This document shows, one piece after another, positions 1 through 4,165 of a stretch of DNA of 5,872 bases. The notes beneath the pieces were generated by a model. It was not told where the DNA came from. It was given only the letters and a program-made list of their open reading frames with translations, and did not search any database. Each line of letters opens with the position of its first letter. Within the stretch, counting starts at the first letter, position 1. The stretch is from Chloroflexota bacterium. Lineage in GTDB: Bacteria; Chloroflexota; Limnocylindria; QHBO01. The stretch lies in assembly GCA_013820865.1 (NCBI GenBank), contig JACDHU010000125.1, positions 1 through 5,872 on the forward strand, read 5' to 3'. Both the position numbers and the translations under genes were made by a program.

Positions 1-138
1 ATCCCCATCGCGAGGCTGCTGCGTGATCGGTATGGATATGCTCACTCGTACAACCGGCATGCCTGGACGATCGTGGCCCGACGTGCGGCGCCGGACGACT
101 TGCCCTCAGCATGGGAGTCGGGTGTCCGTTCAAGCTGA
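1..138 (+). CDS. C-terminal fragment of an unidentified protein (5' end outside window)
   Basis: Reading from base 1 gives an open frame of 45 codons ending in TGA at 136-138. The peptide has a mixed, protein-like composition, with several Tyr, Trp and His residues and the stretch RYGYAHSYNRHAWTIVARR. The other two plus frames over the same bases look like translated noise. I do not recognise the family. A short basic, aromatic tail of this kind could end a class I methyltransferase or another small enzyme, but that is only a guess. A GC-rich hairpin follows 23 bases after the stop, which fits a gene end. The beginning lies outside the window, so neither start nor function can be judged. Confidence 0.4.
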   Translation: MPIARLLRDRYGYAHSYNRHAWTIVARRAAPDDLPSAWESGVRSS

Positions 139-161
139 TCGGTCCAGGCGGGTCGCACGTT

Positions 162-178
162 CGGCGGCGCAACCGCCG
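162..178 (+). terminator. GC-rich hairpin after the leftmost partial gene
   Basis: CGGCGG (162-167) pairs with CCGCCG (173-178) around a five-base loop. It lies just downstream of the stop at 136-138 and is followed by only a weak T-containing run (TTCCC). It could help end the upstream transcript, but it is short and lacks a real U tract. Confidence 0.22.
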
Positions 179-444
179 TTCCCTTCGCCTACGCCGCTGC
201 CACGGTTCAAGTGGATGAGCATCGCCGGTGACCTGTCGCGCGGTCACCGCGCTGAGATGACTCTCGAGATTCCACTCTTTGGCGGCGATGACGCCTTTGT
301 GGCGCTCCGGGCCAACGCTCGCTCATCGAGGGCCGCGATGACCGGGTCGTGCTGCCAGCCGGCGGGGGCCGTGCTGGCTTCTCCTGCCGGGTTGCCGTTC
401 AACGATGTCGTGACCCGGATCCGTCGCGCGTGACTTCGAGCGCG

Positions 445-462
445 TTTGCCCCCCCGTGCAAA
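445..462. repeat. Palindromic repeat unit 1
   Basis: The unit is TTTGC, eight bases (CCCCCCGT), then GCAAA: an 18-base imperfect palindrome. It is followed by CAACTGG. The 12 bases GCAAACAACTGG (458-469) recur as an exact reverse complement at 560-571, so this unit is in the opposite orientation to unit 3. Its centre has degenerated to a C run, so only the five-base arms still pair perfectly. Confidence 0.6.
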
Positions 463-506
463 CAACTGGGAGGGAGAGTCGATTCCGACCGCAAGGGGCA
501 TCAGGA

Positions 507-524
507 CTTGCGCCCCGGTGCAAA
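507..524. repeat. Palindromic repeat unit 2
   Basis: The unit is CTTGCGCCCCGGTGCAAA. It differs from unit 3 by one base (C for T at the first position). The arms pair as TTGCGCC with GGTGCAA, with one G-T wobble. It starts 62 bases after unit 1 and 60 bases before unit 3. The flanks are not obviously shared with the other two units. Confidence 0.65.
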
Positions 525-566
525 CCATGAGCGCAAAGGCCCGAAACCGGCCGTGCTTGCCAGTTG

Positions 567-584
567 TTTGCGCCCCGGTGCAAA
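567..584. repeat. Palindromic repeat unit 3, next to the msrA stop
   Basis: The unit is TTTGCGCCCCGGTGCAAA, an 18-base palindrome whose arms TTTGCGCC and GGTGCAAA pair with one wobble. It is preceded by CCAGTTG, the reverse complement of the sequence following unit 1. It lies 20 bases past the msrA stop, so it would form a hairpin in the msrA 3' untranslated RNA. No U tract follows on either strand, so it is not a classical intrinsic terminator. Confidence 0.65.
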
Positions 585-603
585 TCCGGCGCGCGGGTCA
601 GGC

Positions 604-1287
604 CTAGACCTGCTCCATGGCCTCGGACGGGTGACCGGCGCTGACGCCCAGGCCGATCGAGCAGGCGACGCCGGTCGAGTGGTCGGGACAGTAGCCCGCG
701 GGATTCTTGGCGAGATACTGCTGGTGGTAGTCCTCGGCGAAATAGTACGTTGGTGCGTCGACGATCTCGGTGGTGATCTGTCCGAATCCCGCCTTCGACA
801 GCTCGACCTGGTACGCGTCGCGGGAAGCTTCGGCGGCGACGCGCTGCGCATCGGTATGGGTGTAGATGGCTGACCGATATTGCGTGCCCCGGTCGTTGCC
901 CTGCCGCATGCCCTGTGTCGGGTCGTGGTCCTCCCAGAAGAGCTTCAAGACCTGCACATAGGAGATTCGCGCCGGGTCGAATACGACCTGCACGACTTCG
1001 GCGTGGCCGGTCTTGCCGGAGCACACCTCGTCATACGTAGGATTGGGCGTGAAGCCGCCGGCGTAGCCGGCCGAGGTGCTGATGACGCCCGGCGTCTGCC
1101 AGAAGAGCTTCTCGGCGCCCCAGAAGCAGCCCATGGCCAGGGTTGCGATCTCGCTCCCATCGGGGTACGGCGGCTGGATGGCCGAGTCGTTGACGAAGTG
1201 GCGTTCTGCGGTGGGAATTGCCTGGTCGCGACCGCGAAGCGCATCGGCCTTATCAGGAATGGTGGTGGGTCTGCCGAATCCGAACAT
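604..1287 (-). CDS. msrA: Peptide-methionine (S)-S-oxide reductase MsrA
   Basis: The product reduces methionine-S-sulfoxide in proteins or free, repairing oxidative damage in the cytoplasm with thioredoxin as the usual reductant. The 227-residue protein carries the MsrA signature GCFWG, with catalytic Cys54 at residues 53-57, then a conserved CSGKTGHAE stretch (89-97), the DYHQQYL block (186-192) and two C-terminal cysteines (Cys200 in GYC, Cys209) placed as the resolving cysteines of the Escherichia coli-type enzyme. The N-terminal extension of about 45 residues (PDKADALRGR...) also resembles that type, so the protein is full length. The ATG at 1287 is chosen because it gives this N-terminus and lies 6 bases after a -10-like TATGCT. 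No ribosome-binding site is visible. The gene is divergent from the kinase-family gene at 1345. No MsrB domain or neighbour is present. Confidence 0.96.
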   Translation of the reverse strand: MFGFGRPTTIPDKADALRGRDQAIPTAERHFVNDSAIQPPYPDGSEIATLAMGCFWGAEKLFWQTPGVISTSAGYAGGFTPNPTYDEVCSGKTGHAEVVQVVFDPARISYVQVLKLFWEDHDPTQGMRQGNDRGTQYRSAIYTHTDAQRVAAEASRDAYQVELSKAGFGQITTEIVDAPTYYFAEDYHQQYLAKNPAGYCPDHSTGVACSIGLGVSAGHPSEAMEQV

Positions 1288-1293
1288 GACAAG

Positions 1294-1299
1294 AGCATA
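1294..1299 (-). promoter_or_regulatory. -10 box of a leaderless msrA promoter
   Basis: TATGCT on the minus strand matches TANNNT and ends 6 bases before the msrA ATG. Transcription would then start at or next to the start codon. No -35 element and no Shine-Dalgarno sequence are seen. It lies back to back with the -10-like box of the divergent gene, 32 bases away. Confidence 0.5.
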
Positions 1300-1331
1300 C
1301 GCCGGGACCGGTGCGTCCGCTTCGCGGCTGC

Positions 1332-1337
1332 TAGCCT
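1332..1337 (+). promoter_or_regulatory. -10 box of a leaderless promoter for the shikimate-kinase-family gene
   Basis: TAGCCT matches TANNNT and ends 7 bases before the ATG at 1345. No Shine-Dalgarno sequence lies between. No convincing -35 element is seen at the usual spacing. Confidence 0.45.
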
Positions 1338-1344
1338 TCCGCGC

Positions 1345-1902
1345 ATGACCGATGTCGAATCGATGCCGCGTTGCGCGCGAATCGTCCTGCTCGGGATGAT
1401 GGGCAGCGGCAAATCTTCGATTGGACGGGCCCTCGCCGATCGAACCGGTTGGCCCTTTGTCGACAACGATGCCCTGGTCCTGCGCGCCACCGGGCGCACC
1501 GCGCGTGAGATCCTGGCCGCTGAGGGAGAGGCCGCGTTGCGCGAGGCTGAGTCGGACGCTCTGCGTGCCGGGGCATCGGTCGATGGCCCTGCCATCGTGG
1601 CGACCGCCGCCGGGACAGTGCTCGACCCGGCCGATCGCGCCGTGATTCATGGGAGCGGCTTCGTGGTCTGGTTGACCGCGCCGGCCGAGGTGCTCGCCGG
1701 CCGCGCGGTTGGCGCGGCCCATCGGCCCTGGCTGGATGAGGATCCGGTCGGGTGGTTTCGCGCCGCGCTCGAGGAGCGGGCTTCGCTGTACGGTGAGATT
1801 GCGGACCTCGAAATTGACACGAACGCCATGGATCCTGCCGAAGGCGCCGACGCCATCCTTCGCGCTTGTTCCGCGGTGGCGCCGGCTACGATCGAGTCAT
1901 GA
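1345..1902 (+). CDS. aroK: Shikimate-kinase-family P-loop kinase, altered substrate loop
   Basis: The 185-residue cytoplasmic kinase has the shikimate kinase layout: Walker A GMMGSGKS (17-24), the DND pair Asp40/Asp42 where the family has its substrate and Mg-binding aspartates, an Arg in AALREAE (Arg66), the lid HRPWL (Arg127) and ERASLYGE (Arg145). Shikimate kinase phosphorylates shikimate at the 3-OH in aromatic amino acid synthesis. The family's glycine triad, which contacts shikimate, would fall in VATAAGTVLD, where it reads Ala88-Ala89-Gly90 instead of Gly-Gly-Gly. The fold assignment is firm. The substrate is less certain and could be shikimate or something related. The first ATG is used because a -10-like TAGCCT lies 7 bases upstream. 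A second in-frame ATG (Met7) is possible. The gene overlaps the next by ATGA, and no other aro gene is in view. Confidence 0.8.
   Translation: MTDVESMPRCARIVLLGMMGSGKSSIGRALADRTGWPFVDNDALVLRATGRTAREILAAEGEAALREAESDALRAGASVDGPAIVATAAGTVLDPADRAVIHGSGFVVWLTAPAEVLAGRAVGAAHRPWLDEDPVGWFRAALEERASLYGEIADLEIDTNAMDPAEGADAILRACSAVAPATIES
1887..1892 (+). promoter_or_regulatory. -10 box of a leaderless thioesterase promoter inside the upstream gene
   Basis: TACGAT matches TANNNT and ends 6 bases before the ATG at 1899. It lies in the last codons of the preceding kinase-family gene, so the thioesterase could be transcribed alone despite the four-base overlap. A weak TTGTTC lies 15 bases upstream. Confidence 0.42.
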
Positions 1903-2291
1903 GCGATGAGCACTCCGACCGATTCGCCGAGGTTCGCCTCGCCGAGCTGGTGATGCCGAATCGGACGAACCATCACGGGACCCTGTTCGGCGGCCATGCC
2001 CTGGGCCTGATGGATCATGCCGGTTGGGTCGCCGCCACGCGCTGCGCTCGCCGCACGATGGTCACGGTCGCCTCCGACCGGGTCGAGTTCAAGGTCCCGG
2101 TTCGCGCAGGTCAGCTGGTCGAGCTTGTGGCGCGGGTAACGCGTATCGGGCGTACGTCCGTCACCGTCGGGGTCGACATGTACGCGGAGGACGTTGCGAC
2201 CGGCGACCGTCGACTGGCAACCTCCGGAAGCTTCGTCTTCGTCGCCCTCGACGACGATGGCCATTCCACTCCGATCCAGCCCGCCGAGTAG
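1899..2291 (+). CDS. Acyl-CoA thioesterase, hotdog fold (YciA/BFIT type)
   Basis: The 130-residue protein is predicted to hydrolyse acyl-CoA to free acid and CoA in the cytoplasm. The N-terminal half carries the hallmark NHHGTLFGG (24-32) followed by LMDHAG with Asp39, the catalytic Asn/Asp region of the YciA and BFIT acyl-CoA hydrolase group. Later strands include VASDRVEFKVPVRAGQLVEL (58-77), typical of the hotdog sheet. The length suits a single-domain enzyme that works as an oligomer. Chain-length preference cannot be read from the sequence. The ATG at 1899 is favoured over an in-frame TTG at 1866 because the protein then begins just before the conserved domain and 6 bases after a -10-like box. 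It overlaps the upstream stop by ATGA, so coupling is possible. The gene is convergent with the aminopeptidase gene. Confidence 0.9.
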   Translation: MSDEHSDRFAEVRLAELVMPNRTNHHGTLFGGHALGLMDHAGWVAATRCARRTMVTVASDRVEFKVPVRAGQLVELVARVTRIGRTSVTVGVDMYAEDVATGDRRLATSGSFVFVALDDDGHSTPIQPAE

Positions 2292-2347
2292 CGGCTTCGG
2301 TTCGCGACTTATCGCGGGCGCCGCCGACTTCTCCGAGATGTGACAAA

Positions 2348-2377
2348 ACCCCGTCACCGCTCGGGTGGTGACGGGGT
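2348..2377 (-). terminator. Intrinsic terminator of the aminopeptidase gene, possibly bidirectional
   Basis: ACCCCGTCACC (2348-2358) pairs perfectly with GGTGACGGGGT (2367-2377) around an eight-base loop. On the minus strand the stem is followed by TTTTGTCA, a short U tract, giving a classical rho-independent terminator 108 bases after the aminopeptidase stop. It also lies 57 bases after the thioesterase stop on the plus strand. There it lacks a T tract but could still slow or end transcription. Confidence 0.8.
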
Positions 2378-2421
2378 CTCGCCAGAGGGAGGGTGGGTCT
2401 GTCGCCATTCTTGATCGCGTG

Positions 2422-2484
2422 GGGACCCGCCGGCGAGGGTCCTTCGGCCCATGGCGCCTACGTCAAGTGACGTAGGCGGGTCCC
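2422..2484. repeat. Nested inverted repeat at the 3' end of the aminopeptidase gene
   Basis: The inner hairpin is CGCCTACGTCA (2455-2465) with TGACGTAGGCG (2468-2478), an 11-base perfect match around AG. The outer arms GGGACCCGCC (2422-2431) and GGCGGGTCCC (2475-2484) also match perfectly and share four bases with the inner arm. In addition, GGACCC (2423-2428) can pair with GGGTCC (2437-2442). The structures compete. The block begins directly after the aminopeptidase stop on the minus strand. It could protect the 3' end or act as a second termination signal, but no U tract follows. Confidence 0.65.
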
Positions 2485-3609
2485 TCAGTTGGCGAGGCGT
2501 TGGTGAGCACGCATGATCGTGCGCAGGTGGTGATGATCGAGCGCATGGGCCTTGATCCCGTCACGGCCGGTCAATGTTTCGGCGGCAAGCAGGGCGTTGA
2601 CGATGGCCTCTTCGGTGGCCTCGACGGTTGCCTCGAAGAGCGGGTTCATGTGCTCATCGGTCACCATGCGCAGTGACACCGTCTCGCGCGGATCGTCCTC
2701 GCCGGCGTGGCGCGAGAGGTCGCGGTTGCCTGTTGCGAACGCGCAGAACAGATCGCCGGATCCGTGCGACGCGTAGCTGCCCATGCGGGCGACGCCCAGC
2801 CCTACGCGTTGGGCAAGCCGCGCGCACTGGTGTGGCAGCAGCGGCGCATCGGTCGCGACTACGCCGATGATCGAGCCGCCCTCAGGTCCGGAGCGGCCGA
2901 CGAGCGCGTCGACCTGGTCCCAGGGTGACGGCACGTCGGCGGTCGGAATGGCTGAGCCGACCGGCACCCCGTCGATGCGCAGGAGCTCACGGGTCCCGTA
3001 GTTGGCCTGGACAAGCACGCCGACGATTCCAGCCGGCGTCTGCCGCGATGCGGTTCCGATGCCGCCCTTGAATTCGTGGCAGATCATGCCGGTCCCGCCA
3101 CCCACGTTGCCCTCGGCGACCTGGCCACCGGCAGCGGCCGACAGGGCCGCATGCACGTGCTCAGGCCGAACGTGAAATCCGTTGATGTCGTTGAGTGCAC
3201 CATCGTACGTTTCGCCGACCACGGGAAGCGCCCACACGTTGTCGCGCATGGCATGGGCCCGTGCGGCTGCCTCGATCATGGCGTCGCGCACCACGCCGAC
3301 GCTGTGCGTGTTCGTGATGCCGATGGCGCCGCCCAGCATGCCGTTCTCACGGACCCACTCGAGCCCGGTGAGCTCGCCATTGCCGTTGAGCCGATGCGCG
3401 CCGGCGAAGACCGGCTCGGTCCAGATGTCACCGTCGTGCGGGATGATCACGGTCACGCCGGTGCGGACGGGTCCACTTCCTGGCCGAAGCGCGCCGTGGC
3501 CGGAGATCAGGGTCGCATGGCCGACCCGAACGCCGACCACGTCGGTGATGGCATTGTGCTCGCCGGGCTCCATGCGCCCGATTCGGATGCCAAGGTCTCG
3601 CGCACGCAT
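2485..3609 (-). CDS. P1-family (DmpA/S58) self-processing aminopeptidase
   Basis: The 374-residue protein matches in length and layout the L-aminopeptidase/D-Ala-esterase DmpA and the beta-peptidyl aminopeptidases (BapA). Members of this family cut themselves into two chains to expose an N-terminal serine nucleophile. Here the expected site is Gly245-Ser246 in EGGSIIGVVATDAPLLP. Further family residues are Tyr135 (GETYDG), Asn203 (VQANYG) and Ser284 with Asp286 in SHGSGD. The spacing 246/284/286 equals that of DmpA Ser250/Ser288/Glu290, with Asp instead of Glu at the last. GGGTGM (170-175) and FKGGIGTASR (180-189) are also conserved. There is no signal peptide, so it is likely cytoplasmic. 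Natural substrates, probably small peptides or amides, are unknown. The ATG at 3609 follows a -10-like TAGACT by 6 bases. No transporter or amino acid gene adjoins it. Confidence 0.92.
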   Translation of the reverse strand: MRARDLGIRIGRMEPGEHNAITDVVGVRVGHATLISGHGALRPGSGPVRTGVTVIIPHDGDIWTEPVFAGAHRLNGNGELTGLEWVRENGMLGGAIGITNTHSVGVVRDAMIEAAARAHAMRDNVWALPVVGETYDGALNDINGFHVRPEHVHAALSAAAGGQVAEGNVGGGTGMICHEFKGGIGTASRQTPAGIVGVLVQANYGTRELLRIDGVPVGSAIPTADVPSPWDQVDALVGRSGPEGGSIIGVVATDAPLLPHQCARLAQRVGLGVARMGSYASHGSGDLFCAFATGNRDLSRHAGEDDPRETVSLRMVTDEHMNPLFEATVEATEEAIVNALLAAETLTGRDGIKAHALDHHHLRTIMRAHQRLAN

Positions 3610-3615
3610 CGGCGC

Positions 3616-3621
3616 AGTCTA
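3616..3621 (-). promoter_or_regulatory. -10 box of a leaderless aminopeptidase promoter
   Basis: TAGACT on the minus strand matches TANNNT and ends 6 bases before the ATG at 3609. There is no Shine-Dalgarno sequence in between, and no clear -35 element at 17 bases. Confidence 0.47.
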
Positions 3622-4160
3622 GGTGACCGCTGGCCTGCGCCCGTGGCCTTCGACGCTGGGTCGTGGACGGACTGTGGATAGGTCGACGGATGAGCTGAAC
3701 CTTCGGGGATAAGTGGTATTGCGTCTCAAGTTCCTGAAGTCGATACTGAGGTCGTCCCGAAGGGGCAAGCGAACCGGATCACACGATTTCGATTGAGTGG
3801 CCCGGTACCGGCAGCGGTGGCTTCGGTCGCCGAGGTCGGACGCCTGTTCCTTCGGGATATTTCGCTGCCTGCCGCTGACAGCGTTGTGCCTATTGCCGCC
3901 GTGGCGGGCGTATGAACGTTCCGAGCCTCGCGTTTGGACAACTGCGCTTCTGGCGGGCATTAGACGGCCGATTCATCAATTCGGGGCCGGATCCACGCTC
4001 AACCGACCTCCTCCGTGCGCTCACGTCGCTGCTATTGTCGTCTGAGCAGGCGTATGACCCTTCCGGCCCTCGCTATGGGACGACTGGCCCGCGACTCGCA
4101 CATTGCGTCTCCACGTGCCCATCAGACTGCCGATCGGCCGTCCATGAGGCTGGTTCACGC
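3622..4160. other. Gene-free stretch between aminopeptidase and kinase genes
   Basis: About 540 bases without a credible gene. The open frames here (such as 3619-3960 minus and 3912-4445 plus) give motif-free, Arg/Ser-rich products. The left part repeats the octamer CCTTCGGG around 3700 and 3848 and its complement CCCGAAGG around 3757. The right part holds two diverged copies of a 114-134 base unit, listed separately. By eye this stretch is somewhat less GC-rich than the flanking genes. I see no tRNA-like arms, transposase remnant or terminal inverted repeats. Confidence 0.5.
3890..4003. repeat. Diverged direct repeat, copy 1
   Basis: The unit begins CTATTG and ends CACGCTCAAC. Its first 55 bases match copy 2 without gaps at 41 positions, including an uninterrupted GGCGTATGA. 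Its last 46 bases (3958-4003) align with 4120-4165, matching best at the two ends (AGAC-GCCGAT and CACGCTCAAC). The middle spacer is 20 bases shorter than in copy 2. The matching is at base level. An ATG at 3912 opens a reading frame whose first residues (MNVPSLAFGQL) resemble those of copy 2, but the frames diverge afterwards. Confidence 0.6.
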
Positions 4161-4165
4161 TCAAC
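4032..4165. repeat. Diverged direct repeat, copy 2, reaching the kinase stop codon
   Basis: Second copy of the unit at 3890-4003, offset by 142 bases on the left and 162 on the right. Its final CTCAAC overlaps the stop codon (TGA on the minus strand, 4161-4163) of the polynucleotide kinase-like gene. An ATG at 4054 opens a 39-codon frame (MTLPALAMGRL..., stop at 4171-4173), which I do not consider a proven gene. Confidence 0.6.

Larger units (their letters stand above)
139..603. other. Gene-free intergenic stretch with palindromic repeats
   Basis: About 465 bases between the partial left-hand gene and the end of msrA. Open frames exist on both strands (for example 23-433 plus and 244-528 minus), but their products are Arg/Ser/Pro/Ala-rich, show no motif and look like chance ORFs of GC-rich DNA. 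The last third (444-584) contains three palindromic 18-base units, listed separately. I see no tRNA, no rRNA and no promoter with an obvious downstream gene. Bases 180-440 hold nothing that I can identify. Confidence 0.5.

Noticed and set aside
1..322. Open minus-strand frame running off the left edge
   Set aside because: The translation contains long Arg runs and no conserved pattern; the opposite-strand fragment 1-138 looks more protein-like.
23..433. 136-codon open frame on the plus strand
   Set aside because: It overlaps the more plausible frame ending at 138. The product is Arg/Pro/Ser-rich with no motif, and there is no -10 box or Shine-Dalgarno sequence before its start.
244..528. 94-codon open frame on the minus strand
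   Set aside because: It starts inside the palindromic repeat cluster and runs through units 1 and 2. No recognisable motif; composition typical of chance frames in GC-rich DNA.
444..584. CRISPR array
   Set aside because: Only three units, each a palindrome, with one in opposite orientation and variable flanks. There are no cas genes in the window, and repeats of 18 bases are too short.
1647..2408. 253-codon minus-strand frame opposite the kinase-family and thioesterase genes
   Set aside because: It is antisense to two genes with clear family motifs and shows no motif of its own.
2367..2431. T-box or other riboswitch suggested by AGGGTGGGT and nearby GGGACCCGCC
   Set aside because: The T-box core sequence is not present, and the region lies downstream of two convergent genes rather than upstream of one.
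3076..3681. 201-codon plus-strand frame opposite the aminopeptidase gene
   Set aside because: Shadow of the DmpA-type gene, whose catalytic residues are all in place on the other strand.
3622..4160. tRNA or other structured RNA gene in the gene-free stretch
   Set aside because: No GGTTCRANNCC-type T arm or paired acceptor ends found on either strand by eye; unknown small RNAs remain possible.
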